Source of the DNA: an uncultured Opitutia bacterium
GTDB taxonomy: Bacteria; Verrucomicrobiota; Verrucomicrobiia; Opitutales; Opitutaceae
Direction: 5' to 3'
NCBI GenBank assembly: GCA_903872505.1
Contig: CAIQKV010000055.1
Coordinates: forward strand, 1 to 38,051
Length of the DNA stretch: 38,051 bases
Shown here: piece after piece, positions 9,201 to 16,695 of the stretch
How the letters are laid out: each line of letters begins with the position of its first letter
How positions within the stretch are numbered: the first letter of the stretch is position 1
Notes under the pieces: generated by a model
The model's input: the letters and a program-made list of their open reading frames with translations, nothing else
What the model was told of the DNA's origin: nothing
Databases searched by the model: none
Position numbers and translations under genes: made by a program

Positions 9201-9285
9201 CGCGGTGGACCGCCTGTTCCTCTCGTCGGCCACCGGTCCGGCGAAGCAGAACAAGGGGCCGCGCGTGTTCCTCAGCCTGCAATAG
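6238..9285 (+). CDS. DUF748 family AsmA-like membrane-anchored periplasmic protein
   Basis: The 1015-residue protein begins with a signal-anchor (basic MNPSPRARR, then hydrophobic ~10-31) followed by the AsmA/DUF748 hallmark of an N-terminal LGRTVTIGKIRLNPYALSV segment and GKLNFADL. Two or more repeats of the LSPYLEQFANARITQG / LSPYTGKYAGYELARG element are seen at ~445 and ~657. The C-terminal third includes VLVNLLTKAATSPFSLLGSMFG, a polyproline stretch near ~890-905, and the ending DRLFLSSATGP...RVFLSL. These proteins resemble VPS13-like bridge proteins thought to move lipid across the periplasm; that role is inferred from family relatives. The next gene starts one base past its stop. Confidence 0.9.
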   Translation: MNPSPRARRWLIATTLFLVLFTVVGFLVLPPIVKSQAEQRLSAELGRTVTIGKIRLNPYALSVTVENFDIRLKVGEGSFLGWNRLYVNFDALSSLLGDWVLSDVELDGFHVGVIILPDGKLNFADLLERLAALQPATPGKPAKPSRALRIGSLKVTQARVEFADQSRAQPFATVLGPVSFAATGLRTAGSVGAPSHFDAVTEKGEKLAWTGTVSVEPLRSVGEFRVENIVLAKYEPYYFERVRADLVEGRLSVNGHYEIDLTAGERALKLTDAALQLRGIKLLERASQEVALELPAFDLTGGNVDALAQKASVGSISLTGGSLHVRRGPDGTINLLNMLPPAATVPAAVPAAAPAKLPDITIGEVAVKDFQVDVEDLAAPRPAQLALSKFQFSLKNITLADGAVMPLQLAFNWAPGGTVQVGGSVKLQPSLEADLKTDVVLLEIRPLSPYLEQFANARITQGRFSTSNTVHLAMAGGSPDLTLAGGIRMENFGLVDSAHNEELAGFATMTVEGLKVATSPQLSASLAVFGVTGPYVRAVVNADQSVNLLGVRKPAKPVATAVAATLPKVEIGRVLIEGGDFSFTDRSVEPNVRMAITQFGGSVQGLSSENVARATVDLQGVVGGSGPVAISGQLDPLGAVKSVDLKVSFKHVDLQPLSPYTGKYAGYELARGQLVVDAKILLADRKLDSATVVTLNQFTFGAATHSPDATGLPVRLGVALLKDTDGKIVIDLPVQGSLDDPNFRYGKVVIRVLVNLLTKAATSPFSLLGSMFGGGGEELAFQEFAPGGTQLLPAELPKLDTIVKALTNRPGLNLGLEGGYDAAADTYALKRAKLADLVRRQIWETQRATNPNIPPPEQLVIADAEHAAMVKQLFNAKFPPGTKFGTPLPPAPAVAAPPPPPPPGFFHSVLDTITFKKQRAAHAAKEESLRLAAEREQAVAAAAATGLPLEEMTGRLAETMVVDDNDLRALAAARALRVRDRLVTDGHIAVDRLFLSSATGPAKQNKGPRVFLSLQ

Positions 9286-9286
9286 C

Positions 9287-9544
9287 ATGGACTGCCGCCC
9301 CGGCTGCGGCGCGTGCTGCATCGCGCCCTCGATCACCTCGCCGATTCCCGGCATGCCACACGGCAAGCCCGCCGGGATCCCATGCGTGCAGCTGATGGAC
9401 GATTTGCGCTGCGCCTTGTTCGGCCGGCCCGAGCGGCCTGCGTTCTGCGCGGGCCTGCGGCCGACGGAGGAAATGTGCGGGGCGGACCGCGGCGAGGCGC
9501 TGGCGTACCTGGCGCGGCTCGAGGCGGCGACGCGGGCGGGATGA
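9287..9544 (+). CDS. YeiW/YkgJ-type cysteine-cluster protein (UPF0153)
   Basis: The 85-residue protein starts MDCRPGCGACC and contains SPIPGMPHGKPAG, which closely resembles E. coli YeiW (UPF0153). Cysteines C3, C7, C10 and C11, plus further ones around C33, C42, C54 and C64, suggest binding of zinc or an iron-sulfur cluster. The role of the family is unknown. The ATG is one base after the stop of the DUF748 gene, so translational coupling is likely. It is short and lies within a longer in-frame reading stretch, but only the part from 9287 has the conserved sequence. Its 3' end contains one copy of a 28-bp repeat also found at 10378. Confidence 0.85.
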   Translation: MDCRPGCGACCIAPSITSPIPGMPHGKPAGIPCVQLMDDLRCALFGRPERPAFCAGLRPTEEMCGADRGEALAYLARLEAATRAG

Positions 9545-9550
9545 GCCGCG
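9523..9550 (+). repeat. 28-bp direct repeat, copy 1
   Basis: A 28-base sequence beginning GGCGGCGACGCGGGCGGG occurs identically at 9523-9550 and 10378-10405. Copy 1 covers the last codons and stop of the YeiW-type gene. The two copies flank the lipoprotein gene at 9604-10278. Confidence 0.85.
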
Positions 9551-9603
9551 TCCGCGCGGCGAGCGCGCAGCGCATCAGCCCGGCGATGTTCCCGCGCGAA
9601 GGC

Positions 9604-10278
9604 CTACTTGGCCGAGCCGCTGTGGTCCGGGATGAGATTGTCCCGCACCAGGACGGCGCGGATGGCGTCAACGGCGTCACTGATGACCTGCTTCGGGTGG
9701 GAAGGGTCGTTGCTGACGACCCGGGCCGTCCAGACCTGGCGCTCGCTGGGAAACTCGAACAGCTTGGCTTCGATCAGCAGGACTTTGGAAGACCGCACCG
9801 AGTCGTTTTCCTTGTAGGAATACTCCTTCACGCTGTACTCACCGGAATAGAAGCCGCCGTAGTACGAGCCAAAGGAAGTGACGGCGGTCACATTGCGCGT
9901 GGGACCCTCGCGCACCGTATTGTTCTCGGTGTGGTACGACGTCGGCCGCAGGACGGCGACGCCATCGGCCCCGGACGCCGCGACCGCGGCCCGGACTTTG
10001 GCGAGGTCCTTGAGGTCGGTTTCCGCGGGGAGGAGGGTGTAGCTGGGAATCACCTCGATCCGGGTCAACTTGGCCTTGAACTCATCCTCGGCCTTGCGTC
10101 GCACCTTGGGGTCGCGGGCGGGGACGATGGCCACGATCTTCTTGAAACTGAGCCGGGTCACGCCTTCCGCCGTCGTCTCGTTTTCCACCGAGGTGGAAGT
10201 GGAGCAGGCCGGCAGCAGTAGCAGGCAGATCACGGACGAGGCGACAACAGTGAGGTGGCGAAGGGGCGAGGAGTTCAT
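9604..10278 (-). CDS. Lipoprotein of unknown function
   Basis: The 224-residue product starts MNSSPLRHLTVVASSV, followed by a hydrophobic signal segment and a lipobox LLPAC near residue 25, so it is probably processed by signal peptidase II and lipid-anchored. Charged alternating segments (VRRKAEDEFKAKLTRIEV) and a Gly/Tyr/Ser-rich middle (SFGSYYGGFYSGEYSVKE) follow; the C-terminus is mostly beta-strand-like and hydrophilic (WTARVVSNDPSHPK). The pattern resembles DUF4136-like lipoproteins, but I do not assign a family. The ATG at 10278 gives the cleanest signal peptide; the ATG at 10311 is the alternative. The gene is flanked by two copies of a 28-bp direct repeat. Confidence 0.75.
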   Translation of the reverse strand: MNSSPLRHLTVVASSVICLLLLPACSTSTSVENETTAEGVTRLSFKKIVAIVPARDPKVRRKAEDEFKAKLTRIEVIPSYTLLPAETDLKDLAKVRAAVAASGADGVAVLRPTSYHTENNTVREGPTRNVTAVTSFGSYYGGFYSGEYSVKEYSYKENDSVRSSKVLLIEAKLFEFPSERQVWTARVVSNDPSHPKQVISDAVDAIRAVLVRDNLIPDHSGSAK

Positions 10279-10364
10279 GGATTGGGTGCGAGTCGAGGCG
10301 GGGACCGCCATTGAGTAATTTGGCGCAATTGCCGGACCCCACTCCGGCGGAATTGACGCGCGCA

Positions 10365-11174
10365 TCAATCCGAAACCGGCGGCGACGCGGGCGGGATGAG
10401 CCGCGGCCGGGCGGTGAGTTCGGCGAAGAGCGCGTCGAACCACGCAGCAGCCTCGGTGCGCTTCGCCGGGATTTCCGCCGGCGTCGCGACATACATCAGC
10501 CGCTGCAGCCGTTCCGCCTCGGGGCGGGGCAGGGTGCGGTGCAGGTAGCGGTTGCCCCAGTTGTGCCGGATCGGATCATGCCGGATCCGCAGCAGCTCGA
10601 CGAGCGGCCCGAGCGTGAGGCTCTGGTAGAAATAATGGGCGTCGATCGCGTTGCCGCGCCACGTTTCCTTTTCCACCAGCACCTGGAACAGGGCGAACCG
10701 CACGCGCAGCGCCTCGAGCCGCGCGCGCAGCTTGGATTCGAACGCCTCGCGGTCGGTGCGCACCACGTTTTTCCCAAAGAGCCCCGAGCGGTCGAAGAGC
10801 ACGCCCGCCGGGCCGTGGACGTCCGGCTCGTTGAACTTGTTCGCGGAACTGCGCTTCATCACGCAGAAGTCGAGCTGCAGCCAGGGCTCGGCGTTGGCGA
10901 AGCGGTAGAAACGCTGGCTGTGCCCGTGCCACGCCGGCTCGGGCACGGCGAAGCAAAGGTCAATCACCGCCACGGCCCGCAGCGCCTCCTCCACCGCGGC
11001 GAACGTGGCGGCAACCTGGTCGTCGTCCACCTCGCACTGCAGGTCGACGTCGCTCCACTGGTCGGCGCGCGCGAAGCAGGTCGAGCCGCCCTCCCACAGG
11101 CAGTGCACGGACGGCCGGGGCTCGAGCGCGCCGCGCACGGCGGCGATCAGGGCGGGGCGGGTGAGGGGTTTCAT
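10365..11174 (-). CDS. Nucleotidyltransferase-fold protein
   Basis: The 269-residue protein has the polymerase-beta-type nucleotidyltransferase motif: EGGS (residues 28-31) then DVDL (D42, D44), the metal-binding GGS...DxD pattern. The rest is alpha-helical (LVEKETWRGNAIDAHYFYQSLTLGPLVELLRI), resembling stand-alone nucleotidyltransferases of the aminoglycoside- or MNT-like type. Substrate and partner are unknown, and no HEPN-type partner gene lies next to it, so it is not obviously a toxin-antitoxin pair. Its last residues (RLIPPASPP) are encoded by the second copy of a 28-bp direct repeat, so the C-terminus may be altered by that repeat. Confidence 0.75.
   Translation of the reverse strand: MKPLTRPALIAAVRGALEPRPSVHCLWEGGSTCFARADQWSDVDLQCEVDDDQVAATFAAVEEALRAVAVIDLCFAVPEPAWHGHSQRFYRFANAEPWLQLDFCVMKRSSANKFNEPDVHGPAGVLFDRSGLFGKNVVRTDREAFESKLRARLEALRVRFALFQVLVEKETWRGNAIDAHYFYQSLTLGPLVELLRIRHDPIRHNWGNRYLHRTLPRPEAERLQRLMYVATPAEIPAKRTEAAAWFDALFAELTARPRLIPPASPPVSD
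10378..10405 (+). repeat. 28-bp direct repeat, copy 2
   Basis: Identical to 9523-9550. This copy lies inside the 3' end of the nucleotidyltransferase-fold gene, whereas copy 1 ends the YeiW-type gene on the other strand. Confidence 0.85.
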
Positions 11175-11221
11175 CCGGGGCGAGCCAAACCGGGCCCGAA
11201 TTTCATGGGAAGCGAAAACTG

Positions 11222-11262
11222 CCCGGACCGTTTGTCATCTATTAGATGACAAACGGTCCGGG
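11222..11262. terminator. Perfect 19-bp hairpin after the acetyltransferase gene
   Basis: CCCGGACCGTTTGTCATCT (11222-11240) pairs perfectly with 11244-11262 across a 3-base ATT loop. It begins 4 bases past the stop of the minus-strand GNAT gene. On the minus strand a short TTTT follows 7 bases beyond the stem, so it may act as an intrinsic terminator separating that gene from the nucleotidyltransferase-fold gene. The perfect long stem is unusual for a terminator. Confidence 0.7.
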
Positions 11263-11265
11263 ATG

Positions 11266-11775
11266 TCAGCGCAGGTTGTGGCGGAAGCGCACCTCGGGCT
11301 GGGTGATGTTGAACAGCGTGATGTCCCGGCTCGCGTCGTCGCGGGCGAAGCCGAGCCGCTCGTAGAAATGCCGGGCGCCGAGGTTGCCGGTGAGCGCCCA
11401 GACGATCACGGACTCGGTGGGCGTCTGGCGGAGGTGCGCGAGCACGGCCTCGACGAGCGCGCGCCCATGGCCCTGGCCCCAGACGTCGGGATGGACGTAC
11501 AAGGCGGAAATCTCGGCGAACCACGGGGGCGGCACGTCCGCGTCGCGGGAGGGCAGCAGCGAGATGAAGCCCGTCACGCGCCCGCTTTCCTCGCTAACCC
11601 AGATGTCGGGGTTGCTGCCTGCAAGGCGGGGCGTCCACATGGCCTCGCGCTCGGCGACGGATAGCGTGTCCAGCACGGCGTCGGGAAACAGGCCGCGATA
11701 GGCGACCTGCCACGACGCAACGTGGACCGCGGCGATGCCCGGGGCGTCGGCAGGGGTGGCGCGACGGAAATTCAC
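11266..11775 (-). CDS. GNAT family N-acetyltransferase
   Basis: The protein has the GNAT fold in order: N-terminal NFRRATPADAPGIAAVH helix, the strand WVSEESGRVTGFISL, the acetyl-CoA pyrophosphate-binding segment VHPDVWGQGHGRALVE (Q/G-x-x-G-x-A), and the C-terminal ARHFYERLGF typical of the family. It transfers an acetyl group from acetyl-CoA to an amine; the substrate is unknown. The longer reading frame starts at a TTG at 11811, but I prefer the GTG at 11775, where the conserved VNFRRATPADA begins (169 residues). That also leaves 56 bases to the divergent ettA ATG at 11832, enough for a promoter. Confidence 0.85.
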   Translation of the reverse strand: MNFRRATPADAPGIAAVHVASWQVAYRGLFPDAVLDTLSVAEREAMWTPRLAGSNPDIWVSEESGRVTGFISLLPSRDADVPPPWFAEISALYVHPDVWGQGHGRALVEAVLAHLRQTPTESVIVWALTGNLGARHFYERLGFARDDASRDITLFNITQPEVRFRHNLR

Positions 11776-11831
11776 GCGGGAAACGAAGCCGCGGGGCTTG
11801 CGGCGCGTCAAGGGCGCGTTTGAGTGGGGCG

Positions 11832-13517
11832 ATGGCCAAACCCGACGAGCCGAAGATCATCTTCTCCATGCTGGGCGTCTCGAAAAAAATCGAGCGCAAG
11901 GAGATCCTCCGCGACATCTCGCTGTCGTTTTACTACGGCGCCAAGATCGGCGTGCTCGGGCTCAACGGTTCCGGCAAGTCCACCCTCCTGCGCATCCTCG
12001 CCGGGCGCGACACCGACATCGACGGCCGCATCCACTTTGAGCCGGGCTATCCCGTCGGCCTGCTGGAGCAGGAGCCGCACCTCACGCCCGGCGCGACCGT
12101 GCGCGCCTGCGTCGAGGAGGGCGTGAAGCACCTCACCGACCTCACTTCGGCCTACGATGCGACCTGGGACGAGCTCGGCACCGCGGCCGACGACGCGGCG
12201 CGGGACGCCATCACCGCGCGGCAGGGTGAGCTGCAGGAGAAGATCGATCACCTCGGCGCCTGGGATGTCGCCCCACAGGTCGAGATGGCGATGGACGCCC
12301 TGCGCTGCCCGCCCCCCGACCAGCCGGTGGAGAAACTCTCCGGCGGCGAACGGCGCCGCGTGGCGCTGGCGCGGCTGCTCCTGCAAAAACCCTCCATCCT
12401 CCTGCTCGACGAGCCGACCAACCACCTCGACGCGGAGAGCGTCCAGTGGCTCGAGCAGCACCTCGCGCGTTACGAGGGCACCGTGATCGCCGTGACGCAC
12501 GACCGCTACTTTTTGGACAATGTCGCCCAATGGATCCTCGAGCTGGCGTACGGCCACGGCATCCCGTGGAAGGGCAACTACTCCTCCTGGCTCGAGCAGA
12601 AGCAGGCGCGGCTCGGCGTGGAGCAGCGCACGGAGGACCGCCGGCAGAAGGCGATGGCGCGCGAGCTCGCGTGGATCCGCCAGTCCGCCAAGGCGCGCGT
12701 CGCGAAGTCCCAGGCACGCATCACCGCCTACGAGACGATGCTGAAGCAGAACGTCGCGGAGAAGGAGCGGGAGTTCGAGCTGATGATCCCGCCCGGCCCG
12801 CGGCTGGGCGCGCTGGTGGTCGAGGCGAAGGACCTCACGATGGCGTACGGCGACAACCTGCTGTTCGAGAACGTGAACTTCTCGCTGCCGCCCGGCGGCA
12901 TCGTGGGCGTGATCGGCCCCAACGGCGCGGGCAAGACCACCCTGTTCCGCCTCATCATCGGCGCGGAAAAGCCCACTGGCGGCGCGTTGCGGGTGGGCGA
13001 GACGGTCAAGATCGCGCACGTCGACCAGTCGCGCGACTCGCTGCCCGACCAGGAAAGCATCTGGCAGGCGATCAGCGGCGGGGAGGAGATCATGAAGCTC
13101 GGCGGCCGCGAGATCAACAGCCGCGCCTATTGCGCGCAGTTCGGGTTCACCGGGCCGGACCAGAGCAAGAAGGTCGGCATCCTTTCCGGCGGCGAACGCA
13201 ACCGCGTGCACCTCGCTCGGCTGCTCAAGAGCGGCGCCAACCTGATCCTGCTCGACGAACCGACGAACGACCTCGACGTGAACTCGATCCGCGCGCTGGA
13301 GGAGGGGCTGGAGAATTTCGCCGGCTGCGCCGTGGTCGTGTCGCACGACCGCTGGTTCCTCGACCGCGTGGCGACGCACATCCTCGCGTTCGAGGGCGAC
13401 AGCTACGTGCACTGGTTCAACGGGAATTTTTCCAGCTACCAGGAGGATCTCCGCCGCCGCAAGGGCAAGGAGGCCGACCAGCCCCACCGGATCAAGTACC
13501 GGAAACTGGCGCGGTGA
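11832..13517 (+). CDS. ettA: EttA, energy-dependent translational throttle ABC-F ATPase
   Basis: The 561-residue protein carries two ABC ATPase domains: first Walker A GLNGSGKST (43-51) with signature LSGGERRRVA and LLDEPTNHLD, second GPNGAGKTT with LSGGERNRVH and LLDEPTNDLD. The linker between them is charged and helical (WLEQKQARLGVEQ). This is the EttA layout, close to the 555-residue E. coli protein. EttA binds the ribosomal E site and gates the first translocation step according to ATP/ADP levels. The ATG at 11832 gives MAKPDEPKIIFSM; a TTG at 11820 would add four residues. A GTAGGGCGGG-type palindrome follows the gene. Confidence 0.95.
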   Translation: MAKPDEPKIIFSMLGVSKKIERKEILRDISLSFYYGAKIGVLGLNGSGKSTLLRILAGRDTDIDGRIHFEPGYPVGLLEQEPHLTPGATVRACVEEGVKHLTDLTSAYDATWDELGTAADDAARDAITARQGELQEKIDHLGAWDVAPQVEMAMDALRCPPPDQPVEKLSGGERRRVALARLLLQKPSILLLDEPTNHLDAESVQWLEQHLARYEGTVIAVTHDRYFLDNVAQWILELAYGHGIPWKGNYSSWLEQKQARLGVEQRTEDRRQKAMARELAWIRQSAKARVAKSQARITAYETMLKQNVAEKEREFELMIPPGPRLGALVVEAKDLTMAYGDNLLFENVNFSLPPGGIVGVIGPNGAGKTTLFRLIIGAEKPTGGALRVGETVKIAHVDQSRDSLPDQESIWQAISGGEEIMKLGGREINSRAYCAQFGFTGPDQSKKVGILSGGERNRVHLARLLKSGANLILLDEPTNDLDVNSIRALEEGLENFAGCAVVVSHDRWFLDRVATHILAFEGDSYVHWFNGNFSSYQEDLRRRKGKEADQPHRIKYRKLAR

Positions 13518-13547
13518 GGAGCGGATTTTTCACCGCGAAGGATTGAA

Positions 13548-13608
13548 GTAGGGCGGGTCTTTGACCCGACCTTTGTTCGGAGCGGGCGGGTCAAAGACCC
13601 CGCCCTAC
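13548..13608. repeat. GTAGGGCGGG palindrome, copy A
   Basis: The left arm begins GTAGGGCGGGTCTTTGACCC (13548 onward) and is mirrored by the arm ending CAAAGACCCCGCCCTAC (13608), with one extra base in the right arm. It sits between the convergent ettA and GH78 genes; the GH78 stop lies one base beyond the element. The same family occurs at 22396-22458. Confidence 0.85.
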
Positions 13609-13609
13609 C

Positions 13610-15919
13610 TCAGACGCATGCGTCAAGAGCCCACGTGGCACCGAACGTGCGGTCGACTTTGACGGTCTGCGGCTGGCCGCCGGTGAGGCGGGCGTCGAGG
13701 TGCAGCACGAGCGGGACGGGCGTCTCGAGCGTGTAATGCAGGCCGGCGGCGTCCTTGGTCCAGGCAACCTTGATGACGTGGCTCGTGCCGGCGACAGGGA
13801 CGAGCCCGGAAACCTTGGTCAGCGAGCCGGTGGCGAGGGAGACGTCGAAGTTCATTGCGCCGACGTCGAAGCGCGGGCGGAGGCCGAGGAGGGCGCGCGT
13901 GAGCTGCCAGGTCGGGCAGCCGGCCCACTGGTGGCAGTGGCTCCAGCGCGTGTCGAAGACCTCGAGCCACGTGGTGCGGCCGTCGCCGAGCGACCAGCCC
14001 CAGCAGGTGCGATACTGGCCGAGTACGAAGTCCATGTCGCCGTGCTCGATCAGCTCCGGCAGCGCGAAATGCCCGAAGTAGGGCGTGATGAGCTGCGGGT
14101 TGTTGGCGGCGGGATCGCTGAGCCGCGGCGCGGCGGGGTTGTTCGGGAAGCAGCGCAGCATGTGCTCCTTCAGGAAGGCGCGGCCGGCTTTCGCCTGCGT
14201 CGCGTCGAAGCAGTCCAGGCGCAGCCCCAGCGCCGCGCGGTGGTACCCGATGCGCGACCAGACGTCGCCGCCGGCGGCGAACTCCCCGGCAATATAGCGT
14301 GCGATGATCGCGCCGAGGCGGTCGGCGAGCGCCTGGTGCTTCGCGGCGCGATCGGTGTGGCCGAGCGCGGTGCACCAGCGGGCCATGTCGCGGATGGCGG
14401 CGAGCACGTGCAGGTTGACCGCCATGTCGCTCGGGCCGGGGTTGCGCACGTAGCCCCAATCCACGAAGCCCCAGCCCATGTCGTCCTTGAGGCCATCGGG
14501 CGTGAGGTTCTTCTCGAAGGCGCCGATGTTGCCCTCGGCGTGGGCGAGCATCTCCACGAGCAGGTCGCGGTCGCCGGTCAGCTCCCAGTAATGCAGGCAG
14601 GCCGTGATCCACTGGGCGGCGTAGGTGGTGAGGTAGCCGCATTCGCCGGGGCAAAGGCCCGCCACCAAGCCGTCCTCGCGGGCGCATTGCGCGCATTGCA
14701 CGAGGCCGCGGCGGCACATGCGCAGGTCGGAGAATGCCACGGCGGCGATGTCCATGCCGACGGTGACGACATCGCCCGCCCACTGCGCGCGCTCGCGGGT
14801 GGGGCAGTCGGTCAGCGCGTCCTCGGCGCAGGCGCGGTGCGTCTCGACGCCGACCGACCAGACCTGGTCCAGCAGGGCGTCGCCCGTGTTGAGCGCGCCC
14901 GCGGCTGCGTCGTAGTAGACACGCTCCAGGACGCCCTCGCGGTGGAATTGCACCGCGCTGGCCGGCGCCTGGATGTGCAGTTCGATGAACCGCCCGCCGC
15001 GCGGCGTGAGGGGGAAGAACTCCTGGCGTCCGCCGCGCGCGACGTAGTGGTCGAGGTTGCAGGAGGGACTCGTGGAGAGGGAGATCCACGGATTCACGCG
15101 GCCCTCGACGAGAAATTCGGAGTAGGCGAACTCGACGACGGTGCCGGCGGGGAGATCGAGCTCGAAGCGCGGGCGCATGAGCCGCACGCGGCCGAGGTCG
15201 TAGCGGCGCCAGATGCCCTGGGGTGGCTGGGACGCGGGCGCGCGGTCCCGCAGAAAAAAGCGGGCCGCCGGGTCGTCGCGGTCGTAGCCGAACCGCTCGA
15301 CGAATTCGCCACTCGCGATGAGCTTGATGTCGTGGGGGAGGGCGTGGGTGTTGCGGCTCAGCAGAGGCTTCAGCGGTCCCAGCAGGCGCGTCACGGTCAC
15401 GGGCGCGGTCCACGCGCGGTCGTCGAAGTCGGCGGGCTTCCACTCGGGGTCCTGCCGGGTGTCGTGCCACTCGATGAAGCCGAGGGTGAAGTTGATCATG
15501 CGCACGGCCGGGGTGTAGCCCGCGAGGCGGTGGCATTTCCAGCGGATGGGCAGCTCGCGGCCCCCGGCGTGCGCGGTGCAGCCGAGGAACGGGTCGATGG
15601 TCATGATGCTGCGCGTGGGCGCGCCGAGGTGATGGACCTGGATCGCCAGCACGTGGCGGCCGGCGCCCAGTTTTTCGACGTAGGTCTGATACTCCGGGAA
15701 GGCCGCGGGGAAACGCGCCGGGCCCTCGCAGAAATAGCGCCCGTCGATCCAGCCGGTGAACCAGGAGGCGCCGAACAGGCGGAACGACACCTCGCCCCCG
15801 GCCGGCAGCTCGAATTCGCCGCGAAACGCGACGTGGTAGTCCTGCTCGCCTAGCTTGTGGTCGGGGTGCCAGAAAAACGGCAGTTGCGGGGCAGCGGCGG
15901 CGGGGGAGGCGGCGGGCAT
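13610..15919 (-). CDS. GH78-like alpha-L-rhamnosidase family protein
   Basis: The 769-residue product has the order expected for GH78-type rhamnosidases: an N-terminal beta region with a carbohydrate-binding-like segment (GASWFTGWIDGRYFCEGP, ~50-67), a middle beta sandwich, then the (alpha/alpha)6 catalytic barrel with the GH78 hallmark DCPTRERAQWAGD (371-383) and LLDQVWSVGVETHRACAEDAL before it. The general acid cannot be fixed by eye. Members hydrolyse terminal alpha-L-rhamnose from pectin-type or other glycans. There is no strong cleavable signal peptide from the ATG at 15919, although the preceding in-frame residues are mildly hydrophobic. No transporter or sugar-kinase gene is adjacent. 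Confidence 0.75.
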   Translation of the reverse strand: MPAASPAAAAPQLPFFWHPDHKLGEQDYHVAFRGEFELPAGGEVSFRLFGASWFTGWIDGRYFCEGPARFPAAFPEYQTYVEKLGAGRHVLAIQVHHLGAPTRSIMTIDPFLGCTAHAGGRELPIRWKCHRLAGYTPAVRMINFTLGFIEWHDTRQDPEWKPADFDDRAWTAPVTVTRLLGPLKPLLSRNTHALPHDIKLIASGEFVERFGYDRDDPAARFFLRDRAPASQPPQGIWRRYDLGRVRLMRPRFELDLPAGTVVEFAYSEFLVEGRVNPWISLSTSPSCNLDHYVARGGRQEFFPLTPRGGRFIELHIQAPASAVQFHREGVLERVYYDAAAGALNTGDALLDQVWSVGVETHRACAEDALTDCPTRERAQWAGDVVTVGMDIAAVAFSDLRMCRRGLVQCAQCAREDGLVAGLCPGECGYLTTYAAQWITACLHYWELTGDRDLLVEMLAHAEGNIGAFEKNLTPDGLKDDMGWGFVDWGYVRNPGPSDMAVNLHVLAAIRDMARWCTALGHTDRAAKHQALADRLGAIIARYIAGEFAAGGDVWSRIGYHRAALGLRLDCFDATQAKAGRAFLKEHMLRCFPNNPAAPRLSDPAANNPQLITPYFGHFALPELIEHGDMDFVLGQYRTCWGWSLGDGRTTWLEVFDTRWSHCHQWAGCPTWQLTRALLGLRPRFDVGAMNFDVSLATGSLTKVSGLVPVAGTSHVIKVAWTKDAAGLHYTLETPVPLVLHLDARLTGGQPQTVKVDRTFGATWALDACV

Positions 15920-16089
15920 GGCAGTGAGGCAGAATGGAATGGCAATGCCCGCTGATTCGAGCCGATTCCGCCGTCGCCCTTTGGGTTCTTTCACGGGCTG
16001 AGGTTTGGGCGCATCCAGACTGCGCCCCTGCGTTTCGGGAAGGCGCACTTGCGGCGGGAATAATTCTCATCACCCTTGCTCTCACCCGC

Positions 16090-16689
16090 ATGAAACGCCT
16101 CGCCTTGCTGCTCGCCGCCTTCGGCTTTTCCTTCTCCACCATGACCGCTGCCAATCCTTCCCCCGCCAAGACCGAATCCATCGTCCTCGGCGGTGGCTGC
16201 TTCTGGTGCACCGACGCCGCCTACAAGCTGCTGCCCGGCGTGACCCACGTCACCTGCGGCTACGCGGGCGGCACCGAGCGCAACCCGACCTACGAGGAGG
16301 TCTGCGCGCACGCCACCGGGCACGCCGAGGTCGTGAAGATCGACTTCGACCCCGCGGTCGTGTCGCTCGCCACGGTGATCGATTATTTCTGGGCCGTGCA
16401 CAACCCGACGCAGGTCGGCGGCCAGGGCGGCGACCAAGGCCCGCAGTACCGCTCGATCATCCTCTACGCGGACGCGGCGCAGAAGGCCGCCGCCGAGCAA
16501 TCGCGCGCCGAGGCGCAGAAGGTTTTCCGTGATCCGATCACGACCGAGATCGTGCCGCTGACCAAGTTCTGGCCGGCGGAAGGGTATCATCAGGACTATT
16601 TCGCGAAGAATCCCGACGCCGGCTACTGCCGTTTCGTGATCGCGCCGAAGGTTGGCAAGCTGAAGGCGCACCTGCCGGCGGCGAAGTGA
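16090..16689 (+). CDS. msrA: Exported peptide methionine-S-sulfoxide reductase MsrA
   Basis: MsrA reduces methionine-S-sulfoxide in oxidised proteins. The protein (199 residues) has the catalytic motif GGGCFWC (C37 catalytic, C40 nearby), then GYAGG, GHAEVVKIDFDP, HNPTQ and GDQGPQYRSII, all typical of MsrA. The N-terminus is a clear signal peptide (MKRLALLLAAFGFSFS...TAA), so the enzyme is probably secreted to the periplasm or outer envelope, unlike the cytoplasmic E. coli form. The ATG at 16090 gives this signal peptide; no Shine-Dalgarno sequence precedes it. A nested pair of palindromes lies between it and the Hsp33 gene downstream. Confidence 0.93.
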   Translation: MKRLALLLAAFGFSFSTMTAANPSPAKTESIVLGGGCFWCTDAAYKLLPGVTHVTCGYAGGTERNPTYEEVCAHATGHAEVVKIDFDPAVVSLATVIDYFWAVHNPTQVGGQGGDQGPQYRSIILYADAAQKAAAEQSRAEAQKVFRDPITTEIVPLTKFWPAEGYHQDYFAKNPDAGYCRFVIAPKVGKLKAHLPAAK

Positions 16690-16695
16690 GGGAGG

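Noticed and set aside
7180..9366. A 728-residue minus-strand frame opposite the DUF748 gene
   Set aside because: It is antisense to a well supported gene, and rich in Arg/Gly/His without domains.
10365..11174. Nucleotidyltransferase gene as half of a HEPN-MNT toxin-antitoxin pair
   Set aside because: No HEPN-like gene is adjacent and the protein is far longer than usual MNT antitoxins.
13700..15853. A 717-residue plus-strand frame opposite the GH78 gene
   Set aside because: Antisense low-complexity translation; the minus-strand product carries the GH78 motif.
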